Positions 23,800 to 36,557 of a stretch of 64,000 nucleotides of DNA are shown here, piece by piece. The notes beneath the pieces were generated by a model. That model ran no database searches and had not been told where the DNA came from. It saw only the letters and a program-made list of their open reading frames with translations. This DNA is from Paragorgia papillata (taxonomy: Eukaryota; Cnidaria; Anthozoa; Scleralcyonacea; Coralliidae): assembly GCA_035771165.1 (NCBI GenBank), contig JAWNZC010000345.1, positions 62,001-126,000 on the forward strand. Reading direction: 5' to 3'. The translations under genes and the position numbers were made by a program. Position 1 is the stretch's first letter, and every line of letters begins with the position of its first letter.

Positions 23800-24262
23800 A
23801 AAATTTGAAACTTAATTAAGTTTGTCTTATTTGAAATAACACTTAAAATTATAGAATAACATCTTTTGCAGTTTTTCGTTCCGGTTTCGTTGTTGAGATA
23901 TTTTAGTTTGTTTGGTATGCAAATTAAACATTTTGACGTCGTAGGTGCATAATGAACTATCGGAGAAGGTTACATATCTTTTCTATTAACAAACCAAATC
24001 ACTTCGAAGGAAGCATGTGAATGTGTTTCGCCCACGACCCTAAACATGTAGATCTTCTAGTGATTATTATATTGGATAATAGCAAAGATATATAACTTTT
24101 TCGGATAACTAATTATGCACGTGTGACGTCAAAATGTTTAATTTGCATATCAAACGAACTAAAAGATCTCAAGAACGAAGCAAGGAAACGAAAAACTGCA
24201 AAATATGTTACTCTACCATTTTAAGTGTTCTTTCAAACAAGACAAAATTAATTTTCATTTCA
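23800..24262. mobile_element. Palindromic MITE, copy 1 of a pair
   Basis: The arms share TTTGCAGTTTTTCGTTCC, TATGCAAATTAAACATTTTG and CGATAGTTCATTATGCACC-like segments and pair around about 24030. The same family occurs at 52825-53215 (shared TTCGCCCACGAC and GTGGGCGAA centre). Confidence 0.75.
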
Positions 24263-24496
24263 TAAGCACTTTAAATACTAAAGCTATTAACGCATTGTTT
24301 CTCACCAATAAGGACCCGCGGATTTAAGCCTGATTAAATTAAGTAAGCTTTGGGATGAGTGACCACCTGTCTATAGGCCTTGAACTTATGCCAGATGGCT
24401 TTCCTCGGAGTTCGTTTGGGCGTGACTACGTCGATCTAGGCAGACATATGGCTGCTCTGTGGACCGTATTTTTAAAGCTGTACGTAAATCGTTTAG

Positions 24497-24835
24497 ACAA
24501 CCTCGTCCCGGGGTCTTTTTGAAATTGGGTCATTCCAGAAAATATCCATACTCCCACAGAGGAAATGGAAAATTGTCCTCCCCTTCTTTTTGGACATGTA
24601 GTTAATTTTACCCCCTCCCCCTTTGGATGGCGCGGATTTTCTCTGTGGGGGGAGTATGGATCTTTTCTGGGACGACCCATTGGTAGGGCAGGGAAAAGGC
24701 CCTGGCATCGGCTGGTGGACTCTGCATTTTCATTGGATGATTGCCAGTATTTCTGGGTGCTGTGACCAGCCAATGGCACGTCCTTTTCCCACCCTCCCAA
24801 TTTCAAAAAGGCCCTGGGAACGAGGTTGTTTTTTA
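24497..24835. mobile_element. Inverted-repeat element with CAACCTCGT ends
   Basis: Left ACAACCTCGTCCCGGGGTCT pairs with right AGGCCCTGGGAACGAGGTTGT, and TTTTTGAAATTGGG pairs with CCAATTTCAAAAA. Inside are two further copies of a TCCATACTCCCACAGAGG-type segment in opposite orientation. The terminal motif resembles the 38686-39958 element. No clean target duplication seen. Confidence 0.65.
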
Positions 24836-25497
24836 GAGTGATTCGCTCCTGGTTATAATTTACACCTCCAAACGTTTTTCTAACATATTTTAAGCAAACT
24901 AAGTGGTTCTAGAGATCGTTAGGGAACTGACGTCCTCCCTCTACAGGATGCCAATGATGGTCATATTGTAATTACAATAAATTAATTTAGAAAAACGATC
25001 CATGATTTATCCCCTAACTTGAATGTCGGTAGGGCCGTTGTGTGCACGTATTTCTAGATAAGTCACTGAGCATGGCAGGTGATAGCGCACGGTGACTAGT
25101 TGCTGATAGGTCCTGAAAAAAAGCTTATTGCCCTCCCAGGCCGTCGGAGGTCAATACGCTTTATCCATAACGCTACGTTTTGGCGGAAAAACTTTTATTT
25201 TCGTTATTATGTTTGTATCTATTTTATTAATTTAAGCAAAAAAGTTTCTAAATGAGAACTCATTTTTCCCCTACTGTTATCCTTCCCTATGTTGGTTAAT
25301 GAGAAAGTTTTATTAAACTTTGAAAATTAAACAAGGTAAGCGGCAACATCTGAAGTTAAGATAAACGCAGCAAAATCAGAGAAGAAAACGAACCAAAAGC
25401 ATATAATCAATTCCTTATTAACCATGTTTGTTGTCGATCTGTCTGATGGAAATATCTTCCCGTACAGACCTCACTGTTAGTTAATAATTATTTTTTA

Positions 25498-26375
25498 TTA
25501 ACAGTTTGTCCGATTTTTTGACTGCGCAATCACCGTCTCCTTCAAACGCCTTCTATTTTCTTCGATAAGCTTGCACTTCACAGGATGAATGAAGGTGATT
25601 GATTTTGTGTATTCTCGCCAACCGGTTAGAGGATCATATAGTTTTCGTCCGCTGTACTTATCTGGAAGATATATCCCAAAAGGTTTCTCCCAATTCTCGT
25701 ATAGGTCCAACATGGTTAATGATGTCGCAACGCCAATTGACAAGAAGACTTTGTTCTTAAAAAAAATAGCTGACAATGTTTGAAAATCGTCGCTCAGCCT
25801 CCCAGGAATATAAAACATATCCGACCCCACTTTGAGGCATAGTGTTTTGTTTAAGGTATTACGATGGAATACTGCCATGACCTTGGAGCTAATGTCTGAC
25901 TTTGACTGAATTTCGCGAAAGGCGGCTTCGCAGTTTTCAGCAACGTTTGGATATCTCCAATTTTTCCATTCGTTTGGAATCGGTCTGCTATTGACTTGGA
26001 ATCCTTTACGAGTATCGAGTGACGCCCCAAGCCAAATCCTATCTTTATCTAGCCGAACAAAATTCCACCAATTTACAATCATGTCACCATTGAGGTAAAG
26101 ATATCCTCTAAATCCTGGATGCAAGCGTATGGCCTTGCCAACGCATTCGTATCCAAAGTAACCCTTATAGTGATCAACAGCCATTATCTTGCGGAGACTG
26201 CTATTCTGAGAACCACATACAACAATGTGTGGAAAAGCGCCTTCATAATTCGACTTGATCAAGGGAAGTGTTGCGTAAAATGGATAGTTAAAGATTAAGA
26301 CCAACACAACTTGTTCGAAAACATTTTTTTGACATAGTTTTCTCCTTTTTACAGGCTTTATAGACGGAAGGTTTC
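25498..26375 (-). CDS. STELLO/DUF288-like glycosyltransferase, terminal exon
   Basis: This is the last exon of a host gene. A TTTTCAG acceptor lies at 26379-26376, and an open frame of 291 codons plus stop follows (878 bp, entered with two bases completing a split codon). The protein starts with a short basic stretch and a hydrophobic NYPFY segment. It then shows FPHIVVCG, DHYKGYFGYECVGKAIRLHPGF, GYLYLNGDMIVNWWNF and WLGASLDTR, a pattern I recognise from DUF288/STELLO-type proteins (Golgi-associated, glycosyltransferase-like). NGD in GYLYLNGDMI may be the DxD-like metal site. Upstream exons, presumably with the membrane anchor, are not seen. Activity and substrate are unknown. Other glycosyltransferase families are possible, but the exon clearly looks functional. 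Confidence 0.6.
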
Positions 26376-27293
26376 CTGAAAATATTTGAAAATAAAATAA
26401 AAAAGGTTATTCCGCAAGTCTATTTTATGATTGAACTTGTTTTCAGGTCATTACGCCAAATGGCACACGTTAATTGGTTGCTGAGACGTCCAAAAAAATC
26501 GGTAACGCCCTCCGGGCACTGTGGAAATGCATTACGCATTTTTCTAATGACTTGAAAGTTTGTTTTTGTTTTTTTGTTGTTTTTTTGTAGGGGGATTTCT
26601 AAGTTAATTTCAATGAAAATAAAAGAGATTTAGGTATTTTCGTTGGAAAATTTTGAACAATAATACGTTCTGGAACATTAGTGTTACGTTTTACAAAAAA
26701 CTACAGTACTTATTTAACAGCGCGGAAAATAAATGTTGAACATAAGCAAAACGAACATGCTCTAAAGTTAGCTAAATGGCAACATCTGAAGGAACAAACA
26801 ATGAGTTAGAAAGAAAAGAAAACAAACCAAAAGCCACGACATTCACCCCAAAATATTAAGAGAATCCGACGTATAGTCCTTGAGCTATAAACTCTCAAAG
26901 ATTTTCATGGCTAGTCTACTTTTGGCTAGTTTTGGGCTCTCGCGTAAATGAGCAACTATGCACAAGAACAATGGATTTCAGCATGAATAATCCATCTGCA
27001 TGCGTACGTTATAAGGCGTTGTTACCAAGAAGCCCATGCAAACTCTCTCCATAAACGAACTATAGCCATGGCATGCAAACTTTGAGAGTTCATATATATA
27101 TAGCTACCCCAATCTTGGAAATCCATATGTTTAAAGTGCACTACTGCTCGCAGTCTAGTTAGCCCTATCTCTTGCTGTTTTTAATAATTGTAACTTAACT
27201 TCAGTAATTTGATCTTAAATTAATTAATTTTGTATGTCTTTCTTAACGGACCTGCAGTAACTGACCATGCCATTTATTATTTTATACATGGCG

Positions 27294-27296
<3 letters not shown>
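26376..27296. other. Intron or intergenic sequence
   Basis: Upstream of the exon on its strand. No further exon recognised. 26880-27110 contains a short imperfect inverted repeat (TATAAACTCTCAAAG with CTTTGAGAGTT). Confidence 0.45.
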
Positions 27297-27741
<445 letters not shown>

Positions 27742-30650
27742 AGACCATACGCCAGATTCTTTTGCTATTTTTATTGAATGCACCTACCACTCTTCTCCAT
27801 GTTCACTTAAACAAAAAATTGGTCAAGAAATGTTTTACTTCATACTTTTTAGTTACTTTAAGAGCTTTTTCAAATAAAACAAAATCTCTATTTTACGCTT
27901 TTCAGGCAGTCTATATTGTACTCTATAATTTGCTACACGTCAGCGCTAGACTTACCTTTAGTAGACAGTTTTGTTTCATACTTAAATAATGAAACGTACA
28001 TAGTCACCAGTAGAAATAGTAAACCAAAAGAAAAAAGGATTTAAGATGAAATATAGTTGGATTCATTTTTGCCACACTTTGCAGTACTCTGCAAGTTAAT
28101 GTAAGAAGATATCCTTTTCCTTCATCTAATTATAATTCTATGACCTATAAAATTAGATTTAAAAAGATCATTAATACACTTCAGTAAAACGAATAAGCTG
28201 AACTCAATATGAGCATACAGCATGGTTAAAATATATAGTCGATATCATGAGGCTATAGTCGAGTGTTTTAGATTTAATAAAACGCATACTGCGACTGTTT
28301 TGAACAGATTACATAACGACCCATTTGGTAAGTTCATACATTCGCGTAGAAATTTTAAGAAACATCGTTTTCAAAACCGAGAAAATCAAAGCTGACGGTT
28401 ATGTAAATTTGGCCGGAGGTGGTCAGCTCCCCCATCATGAAATTTTGGATTTTTAATATCTAAATTTTTTTAGATATAAAATCACAGACATTTGTACCGG
28501 TCTCTTTGTGCTTTCCTAATAAATTATTAACGAGTTTCTTGGAGTAATAAATAGAAGATTAGCAACCAATCTTCATCTAAAATACAATTTGCAATTGTAT
28601 TTCTGTTATACGACTAGTATTTTGTAGCCTTGTACGGTTGCTTGGTGGAAACAACACAACTCACAGTGCTTCGAGGTAACCAGATCTTTGTTGATTTAAC
28701 TTGCCTATAGTCAGTACAACGATCTGTGGCAGTGTCCAAAATCACTCCGAAGAAGCTAAGCTAAGCAGCTCTTTATATAATCATGATTATTATAAGTAAT
28801 AACATGACTTGAGGGAGATTAGCGATTAAATTTCCCGCAGCCGAGGGAAAGTTTGGAACATTTACAAATCTTCCCGAGGCAAAGGGGAAATTTAATCGCT
28901 AATTTCCCGAAAAGTCATGGTATTAGTTTGTAATATTATGATCCGAGGAAAACTTTGAGAATCTTACCGACAGGAAATTTACACGGTTGATCAGAGAAGT
29001 TGCATCTAATTTTCCCGTGCATGTTGATGAGGGAAAATATATGCAAGCGGAAAATTGAGAAGAAGACAAAGGATTTCTTTGACAAAGAAAAAATTTCCCT
29101 CCTGCATGAGCAATAAGGGAAATACGAGGTCTACATTCCTCAGAGAACAAAAGAATCCAAGGCGATCTTGGTATTACGTAAGCTTATAATCCATACAAAC
29201 TCAAGTACCTTACAGGCAAGCCAGGCAACGATAAATAATGACGTTGTTTCCATAAGAGGTTTAGAACTACGAAGAAATTAGGTAGTTTACAGGACGTCAA
29301 TGTTAAATATAACAACTAAGCAAGATGCTAATAAACTACAATTAATGAACAGTGTAGTTAGAATTAAGTTAAAATACAACTAATAAGAAATATAAAGCAT
29401 TAGCAGAGTACATCGGAGGTTTGGCAAGGAACTGAGCGAACTCCCTCAGCAACGAAGGCATTTGTTGAAACAGGAGGGACTTTAAGATCTACGACGTCAA
29501 CCTCAACGACGAACGTCCTTTAAACAAAAGAACTTTTTGCAAAACAAAAAGAATGTAAAATTTATGTCGTTTCTTAACCGCCATCGTCGTCCTAACATCT
29601 TAAAGTCCCTAGGATCATGCAACGAACTTGGGAGCAAATACACGTGAACGGATATATGAAAGCCAAGGACCGCAACAACATGCACAACAGGTTTCCTAGA
29701 CCTCTAGCCCCAGATTTGAAAATTTTGTTCTAATTTTGTAAATAGATATAGGCGAATTATCTAAAATAAATAAATAAAACAAAAGGCAGCTGAACATATT
29801 CCTTTATGGATGTACACGTGGTGTTCCATAGATGAAAGTATATTGAGTAAACATTGCATATTGTAGCTCGATAACAGATATGTTTCATAACATAGTTTAA
29901 TCAACTTGAAGTTATATGGGCAGGGGATTTTTGTCATCCACCTGGCGCATTGCCTAACCTTTGTTTTCTCACCTGATTATGAAAATATAGGTTGTAACAA
30001 ACAAATTTAAGCCCTCACAACATTTTTTTAGGGGCTCTGAAGTCACGTGGTTGATGACGTCATCAAAAACCAATAAAACGACTATAACTTCGTCATTTTC
30101 TGCCCAATATTAATTTTTAAACTTTGTTTGAGCTTAGCTTGACAAGAGCTTTCGAACGATATATAACAATCATTGATTTTGGTGATATTATAATTTTTTG
30201 CTCATGACGTCATCAAATCTAAAATAACGCATTTCGCGACGGCAAATAAGATTAAAGCACAATTTATTGATCAAATTAAATATATTTCTTTTTTCTACCT
30301 ATAACAACTTTACTATTACATTGTACTCTGTCATCCAATGAGCGGGTAATCAAATGGCACGACGTCATCACATCTTGTTATACTACACAAGTTAAACACC
30401 ATCAAATGTTTTTCCAAAAACGTAATATAACGAAATGTTAAGTCTGCTATGGTATATAGTCAGCCTCGGAAATTATCAGAGTAATTAAAGCACAGACTAA
30501 TTCCTAGTCCTCTTTTCTCTCGATAACTTATTTTGGTGGCGTCACAGAATATGGATCGAGCGAGAGGACTAGTGTAAAATGATTCACCTTTAATTATCCA
30601 TCATTATCCTGCTGGAGCTCGGATTCTTTAATCTTTATGAACGAGGACAC
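27742..30650. other. Long non-coding interval
   Basis: No ORF with recognisable domains. One hairpin at about 28786-28925 (AGATTAGCGATTAAATTTCCC with GGGAAATTTAATCGCTAATT) is a likely MITE. 30045-30245 contains two ATGACGTCATCAAA motifs. Confidence 0.5.
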
Positions 30651-30654
30651 TGCG

Positions 30655-30875
30655 GTTTAACACTTTGGGGCCTGGACCTCCCCCTGTGCTGAAATAAAAT
30701 CGTATGGCGTTAGCCAGAATAAAATACTAAAGACTCGTCTTCAGGCTTCAAAGTGTTAAAGAGATAGGTTTTAACACTTTGAGGTCTCGACTTCTCCCTG
30801 TGCTGAATAAAATCGTCTCGCGTTAGCCAGAATAAAACACTAAAGACTCGTCTTCAGGCTTCAAAGTTTTAAACA
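30655..30875. repeat. Tandem pair of a dispersed 100-bp repeat
   Basis: Two copies (about 30655-30762 and 30770-30872) share AATAAAATCGT, GCGTTAGCCAGAATAAAA and AAGACTCGTCTTCAGGCTTC. A third copy is at 52190-52300. Related degenerate sequences on the other strand lie near 33880-33965, 55620-55700 and 62040-62150. The unit begins TTAACACTTTG and ends CAAAGTGTTAA. Confidence 0.75.
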
Positions 30876-31254
30876 AATTTCTTCAGAGCAGACAGCAAAC
30901 GAGTAGGTTTCTTTATTTTACATTACGTTAAAAGGTTGTTACATACGAGGGCATAGGCGTGATTATACGTTGAGTATTTATACATCTTCGATATACAGCA
31001 TTTTGAAAATTCCATATCACTGCAGGATGATAATCCTGGTGAAAATCGTAAGAAAAATCGTGCCGTGTGATAGCTCAAAACTCATTTCATGAAGTACTCC
31101 ACGTATTAGCATTTGATGACTGCTGACCAGAAGTATTATGAATGAGCCATATCAAAATGCCAAGAATTAAAGAAAGGCCAAAAAAAATGAAGAATAATGA
31201 AAAAATTGTTGTGGGCGGTAAAGGTTTTATAACGTTTAGGATTCTGTAAAATCT

Positions 31255-31400
31255 TCCCCCAAAACGCAGGAAATGCCATTTCAGAGACTCTAGATTTCAA
31301 AATTTTCCGGGGGGCATACCCCCGGACCCCCCTAGAAGTTTCTCGCGCCTTCGGCGCCCGAAGTTCAGCCCCCCCTACCAAACCTATCTTCCGCCGCCTA
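31255..31400. repeat. G/C-rich dispersed repeat fragment
   Basis: GGGGGGCATACCCCCGGACC and GCGCCTTCGGCGCCCGAAG stand out against the AT-rich surroundings. The element type is unknown. A comparable C-rich patch lies near 44990-45065. Confidence 0.4.
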
Positions 31401-31666
31401 TGTACGAGGGTATTGCTTCATTATAAAAGTAGTGTGCTGCGCAGGAAGTGACTGTGTTGAAACACATTTATACAAGTCGAAATATGCTACTTTCACGTTT
31501 CGACAGTAGACCAACCTTGCTATATGATGTTATAAAGAATTGTGCAGACCGAGGTGAGTGTTTTCTGCCTTGGTTTTCCATGGCACGGCCGGCTGGTGCC
31601 TGTATTATTTGGGGCAAGATTTGGGGCAAGCTAAATATTTTACACCAGACCTCTCACAATTTCGGT

Positions 31667-31672
31667 CTCCCA
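31667..31672. other. Target-site duplication, left copy (CTCCCA)
   Basis: CTCCCA directly abuts the transposon's first base and is repeated at 38384-38389. Confidence 0.9.
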
Positions 31673-31986
31673 TATGGCAAGCCAAACTGGACAAAAGTAT
31701 ATCGAGAACTGTAAGCGGTACTCGAGAAGTGTATGCGGTACTCGAGAAGTGTATACACTAGATGAGAAGTGTGTAAGCGATAGTCGAGAATAGTGTAGGT
31801 GATAGTCGAGAAATGCACACGATATGGTCGAGAAATGCACACGATGGTCGAGAAATGCACACGATGGTCGAGAAATGCACACGATGGTCGAGAAATGCAC
31901 GCGATGGTCGAGATTTCTGTCGGGACATTCGGTCAGCGGTTGCACAAAAGTCGGAATTAATCGCGGATTGCCGTCGTATGGTCGTG
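31673..31986. repeat. Left terminal inverted repeat of the transposon
   Basis: It matches 38010-38383 in reverse complement. It contains GCGGTACTCGAGAAGTGTAT repeats near the tip and five copies of a 20-bp subterminal unit (CGAGAAATGCACACGATGGT; the first has two extra bases) at about 31809-31911. The inner end lies only 30 bp before the preferred transposase start, so the TIR probably holds the promoter. Confidence 0.93.
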
Positions 31987-32016
31987 TGCATTGTGTTAGC
32001 ACTGTTTTGTGCCATC

Positions 32017-33498
32017 ATGGCTGCCGATGTGGATGAGTTGCAAGATTTCCTTTGTGCTTTAAATAATCTGTTTGATCAATGTCAGAGATCTCTATGCAAT
32101 CGAGATTCGATAGGGTCAGAACACTGCAAGAACAAATTGGAACAATATATCCCTATAGTAGTTGCGATGCATATGACTTTAATGGCTGTGGATGAAAACA
32201 CGAACAGAAATTCGTCACTTGGCATTTTGTTAGATAACTTGGTTGTCGCAATGGAGAGAGAATTGGGGAAGCTGGCTGAGGTTACAGAAAGCTATCCTGT
32301 CGAAGAAGTAAGAGATGTGATCTCGCTGTTGCCCAGTACTGGAGGAAGGCCTGCTTATAACATAACTAAGGTGCAAATCGAACAGCTGAGAGAAACAGGA
32401 TTGAAGTGGTGTAGTATTGCAAAATTTATTGGTGTGTCTGAACGAACCCTTCAAAGACGGAGAATAGAATTTGGAATTGAGCCAAGTTTTTCAGAAATTT
32501 CAGACAGTGATCTGGACAACCAAATTAGAGAAATACTCCAATTGACGCCATATAGTGGTGAGTCTTACATTAGAGGCGGCTTAAAAGGACGACGGGTCAG
32601 TGTCCAAAGACATAGAGTTCGTGACAGTCTTAATAGGGTGGACCCTATTGGTAGGAGTATACGGAAGAGATATGCAATTTGTCGCCGTGTCTATAATGTT
32701 GGTGGAGCAAATCATCTATGGCATATTGATTCTAACCACAAATTAATATCGTGGAGATTTGTTATCCATGGTTGTATTGATGGTTTTAGCAGAACGGTTA
32801 TATATCTAAAGTGTTGCACAGATAATACAGCTGATACTGTCCTTCAGTTATTTGAAAATGGAGTGGAAGAGTTTGGCTTACCCTCTAGAGTACGAGGCGA
32901 TCATGGTGTAGAGAATGTAGATGTTGCAAGATACATGGTGGCTAACAGAGGTAGCGATAGAGGCAGTTTTATTGCAGGAAGGAGTGTTCACAATCAGCGT
33001 ATAGAAAGATTGTGGGCAGAAGTAAATAGAGTCATGACAGCACTATACAAGGATTTATTCAAATTTTTAGAAAGAAGTGAGCAGCTTGATTCTCTCAATG
33101 AAGTGCACCTATTTGCTCTTCAGTATGTTTTCCTACCTCGTATCAATGTTTCTTTAGCTGAATTTCAAAGGCAGTGGAATCACCATGGAATACGGACAGC
33201 CAACCACCAGTCACCAATAGCAATGTGGCAAACTAATATGATAGCGGCACCACATGATTCATCAGTTCTCAACTGGGAAACATATGGAATTGACTACAGT
33301 CCTGCAGCACAACAAATTGAAACAAGCAACAATATTGTGGTACCTAATTCTGATGTCCAACTGACTGAAGCCCAGCTTCGTAACCTACAACAAATGGTAG
33401 ACCTTACCCAGGATGATGGGAATAATGGAATTGAACACTTTCTGAATACAGTGGACATTGTTGATGGTTTCATGAATGAAGAAACAGACATTTTTTGA
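32017..33498 (+). CDS. DDE integrase-core transposase (IS3EU-like)
   Basis: Starting from the ATG at 32017 (GCCATCATGG, a good Kozak-like context), the protein has 493 residues. The frame is open further upstream, but those codons lie in the TIR subterminal repeats and are probably not translated. Residues about 115-153 form a helix-turn-helix ([19 protein letters not shown]). A second DNA-binding region follows ([20 protein letters not shown]), then VDP, an arrangement seen in IS3-type transposases. The catalytic core has D238 ([10 protein letters not shown]), D295 ([10 protein letters not shown]) and E330 (HNQRIERLW), with 34 residues between D295 and E330. It has no frameshift or internal stop. 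It would cut and join transposon ends in the nucleus. It is convergent with the HECT gene, and its 3' end lies 1.2 kb from that gene's stop. Confidence 0.9.
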   Translation: MAADVDELQDFLCALNNLFDQCQRSLCNRDSIGSEHCKNKLEQYIPIVVAMHMTLMAVDENTNRNSSLGILLDNLVVAMERELGKLAEVTESYPVEEVRDVISLLPSTGGRPAYNITKVQIEQLRETGLKWCSIAKFIGVSERTLQRRRIEFGIEPSFSEISDSDLDNQIREILQLTPYSGESYIRGGLKGRRVSVQRHRVRDSLNRVDPIGRSIRKRYAICRRVYNVGGANHLWHIDSNHKLISWRFVIHGCIDGFSRTVIYLKCCTDNTADTVLQLFENGVEEFGLPSRVRGDHGVENVDVARYMVANRGSDRGSFIAGRSVHNQRIERLWAEVNRVMTALYKDLFKFLERSEQLDSLNEVHLFALQYVFLPRINVSLAEFQRQWNHHGIRTANHQSPIAMWQTNMIAAPHDSSVLNWETYGIDYSPAAQQIETSNNIVVPNSDVQLTEAQLRNLQQMVDLTQDDGNNGIEHFLNTVDIVDGFMNEETDIF

Positions 33499-34733
33499 CT
33501 TTGTTTCTTTGGACTGCGAATCATTTATGATTTCTATTAAAGGGTTACATCAGCAAAGGCTTAAACCAATAAAGTTGCAATTTAACATACTGAAATACAA
33601 ATATTGGTCTGGTTACAATGCAGTGGCTGCAAAGTGCTCAATACAGTAACATAAAGCAATATTTTTTTTGTAAATAAAATTAAAACTTTAAAATCAGGTA
33701 CTTGATCATTTTCTTGCTCAAGCTGGCGATCATCGTTAAATTAAATATTTAACTATATGATCGTCGGGCAAGTCTGAGCGTGAAACTCAAGTAGCTGCCT
33801 CTTTTAACTGTCTTAATAATTATATGTATTAAGCAAAACACCTGTGGTAGCCCAGGTTTAACCCATTAAGCTGCAATGCACCAAAATGGGCCCTACATGA
33901 TTATTTTACTCTGTCTAACACCAGACGATTTTATTTGTCAAGGGAGAGTCTTGTGCTTTAATGAGTTAAATATTTAAGTGCATTCATTAAATTAATATGC
34001 AAATAGAGTTGTTCAATTGAAAATTCTGGAATTGAACACACAACTCTAGTTCTTTAAAATACATAAAAAATTCAATACCAAAAACAGTGATTCCAGAGCT
34101 AGCAGTAAAAAGCAACATAAACACATTAATGAGTCGACCTTTTCATTAATTGGAAATGAATTCTAAATTTATTCCCCCATGAATTCCACATGTAGTGTCA
34201 CGTGACCAAAAAATAAATGTAAACAAAGCCACAAAGTTTGTACAAGCTTTTGTAAAAACAAGGTCTCCATATTTGAACAAGCATAGAACAAGATAATAGC
34301 TAAAACAATAGTGTTTCAAAATATGCTAGCTTGTTTGAATATTGAAAGCTGTATGAATATATGAGAGCTTGTGCAGACTTTGCTTTTGTTTGCATTTTCG
34401 GCCACATAACACAATATGTGAAAATCATTGCCCAAAAGGCTAAGTATTCTTTTAATTTCTAAAAGGTAATAACTTTAACATAAACTAAATGTAAAAAAGT
34501 AACAGTATTAGTCTTGATTCTTGTCCATCTCTAAACAAATTACTTGTGTTAGATGGCAAGGGGATATTGTGTTCTTGTTACCTCACTGAGCATAGTCTCA
34601 CGAGTATAATTGTGACACAAATTGCCTAGTAGACAACTATTTGTATTGAAATAAGTCACATGTTCATAACGTGAAACAGAACCGTTAATTAATTGTACAG
34701 TATAAAGTAAACAAACCTAAACATTAGAAACAA
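33499..34733. other. Spacer between the two convergent transposon genes
   Basis: AT-rich, with no ORF of note. AATAAAATT near 33672 could serve plus-strand polyadenylation. A degenerate copy of the TTAACCCATT...CCAGACGATTTTATT repeat lies at about 33855-33965. Confidence 0.5.
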
Positions 34734-35743
34734 TTAAACAATGTCAAATGACCATGCTTGCTCCTCCTTCATAATATTGGAAAACTCTTCAGTGAGGGCC
34801 AAGTAGGATTCATATGTTGATGGCAGCTCTATCATTGGTCCACATGTACGGGCTACAGGGCGTCGTGCTAACCCTGTTAGTGATGTGAAAGATACAGCAA
34901 TTGAATCGCATGTAATGATATCACTGCCTGTGCAAAAATGTAAGAATTGCGACAATGCCTTCCCTTCCAAGGATTTCACAAATCGCTTGAGATGATCTAT
35001 ACTCTGACGTTCAGCATCATTGATAGGTTCTGCTTTAAACAATTTAATAATTTTCTTCGCTGATGGAGACTTCCTTTCATAGAACTGCTTGAGACTATCA
35101 AAACTTTGAAAATCAGGATGCTGCCTTAACATACTTAGTATGGGAGCCCAACAGTTAAGGATGTATCTTGGTTTCTGAATCAATTCTTGGTGGGCTAATT
35201 CATGGATGATTTCTTTAATGTTTTCTTTTGATGGCACTCGAAAACACTTTAAAGAAGACAAAAAATCCAATACATCCTCATTTGCTTCATCAAAACTATC
35301 ATCAAGGCACTGATCCAAAACATCTTTGTCTTCAACTGCGATATATTCTTTAAAAGCGACCAGTAAAAGCTCCATTGTGATAAATTCTTCGCCAAACAAG
35401 CACGAAGCAATGAACAGACTCGAAAGTCGAAGAGGTAAATAACCATATCTCTTGTAACCATAAACAAGGATGCGAGCGATAGCTTCCCATTCACACTTTT
35501 GCATGTCATGCCTTATGAATGGTGTTTTCGCCCTGCTTCCCACAGTTAATGAAGTAAAACACTCATGCCAAAAGTGTGTTAAAACATCAAGTATAACACC
35601 TTTGCCTTCTCCTATTTCTGGCAGACCACGTGCATCAATGACCACCACATCAAGATAGCAATTTATAATATTTGGATCACTAAACACTTCCATGAGATCC
35701 TTTCGAATTGTGCAACGATGCACAGTCACACTCTTAGGAACAT
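34734..35743 (-). CDS. HECT-type E3 ubiquitin ligase-like gene of the transposon, exon 3
   Basis: Terminal exon of 1,010 bp. A CACTCTAG acceptor at 35744-35745 joins in phase 1 to exon 2, and the ORF ends with TAA at 34736-34734. It encodes the HECT-like domain: VVVIDARGLPEIGEG, GVILDVLTHFWHECF, PFIRHDMQKCEWEAIARILVYG, RFVKSLEGKALSQFLHFCTGS and TSLTGLARRP. The C-lobe motif RTCGPMIELPSTYESYLAL places the presumed ubiquitin-accepting cysteine at residue 667 of 702. The segment resembles G2/M phase-specific E3 ligase-like proteins, which are numerous in fish and corals. With the three exons joined there is no stop or phase conflict. Role in transposition is unknown; it may modify the transposase or host repair proteins (inference). 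Confidence 0.85.
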
Positions 35744-35882
35744 CTAGAGTGTAACCCATTTAAGAACAAAGTTCAGTAAATGAGCAAATTATGCAATACA
35801 GTTTGATAACAATATTTACCCCTCCCTCTGGCAATTTCACATCGAATTTGGACGAATTTGAAAACACAATCTGGGAAATATT

Positions 35883-35965
35883 GGGGTGGGGTGGGGGGGG
35901 GGAGTGGGGTGGGGTGGGGGGGGGAGTGGGGTGGGGTGGGGGGGGGAGTGGGGTGGGGTGGGTGC
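35883..35965. repeat. G-rich tandem array in intron 2 of the HECT gene
   Basis: Units of the type GGGGTGGGGTGGGGGGGGGA occur about three times. On the coding (minus) strand this is a pyrimidine-rich C/A tract about 140 bp upstream of the exon 3 acceptor. The plus strand has many G-runs and could form quadruplexes. Confidence 0.9.
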
Positions 35966-36139
35966 CCCCTCTCACCCCCTCCTCTTGCTGGCGAGTATTA
36001 AATTATTTAAATATTAGGACTTTTTAAACTGCATCAGTCCCTATGCAGTCCCTAAACTGCTCAAATTTCAATCAGACCGGCAATAAATTGAAATTTCAGG
36101 TCGGCAAGGCCTGAGTATGTATTTTTATACTCAACTTAC

Positions 36140-36557
36140 CATCATCCAACATGACATGAACCGTTTCTACATCAATCATTTGTTGCTGTGCACTGACAGG
36201 TTGAATATTTTCATCAGTCTGGATATTGACACGAGCTGGATGATTCTCAATATCAACAAGAACATTGGCTGCAGAATGCGGAGTGTTGATATTGTTTGGA
36301 TGATTTCCAGTATTACCATTGGTGGTTGAAAGATGCTGACTGTTGGCATTGGTTGGAGGGTGATGAGTAATCACGCTTTCTGGAAGATGCTCAGCATTAA
36401 CATTTAGTGGAGAATGTGGAATACCAGGACTGGCTGAACGAGGGAATGACACATCAAGGCTGGCTCGAGTACTTGGGGCACTGGATGTGTGGCACTCAGT
36501 TGAAATACAGCTACTGGTTGAGTGATTGCCATGTCTATAGCTTTTATTACTTTTGTT
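36140..36557 (-). CDS. HECT-type gene of the transposon, exon 2
   Basis: 418 bp between the acceptor TTGTTTTAG (ending 36558) and the donor GTAAGT (36139-36134). It is entered in phase 0 and left in phase 1, which matches exons 1 and 3. It encodes a low-complexity S/N/H/P-rich linker (NTGNHPNNINTPHSAANVL) ending in IDVETVHVMLDD. No enzymatic motif; probably disordered. Confidence 0.8.

Noticed and set aside
31813..32016. Upstream extension of the transposase frame
   Set aside because: These codons lie in TIR subterminal repeats; the same repeats are open on the other side of the element as well, so the frame is probably fortuitous.
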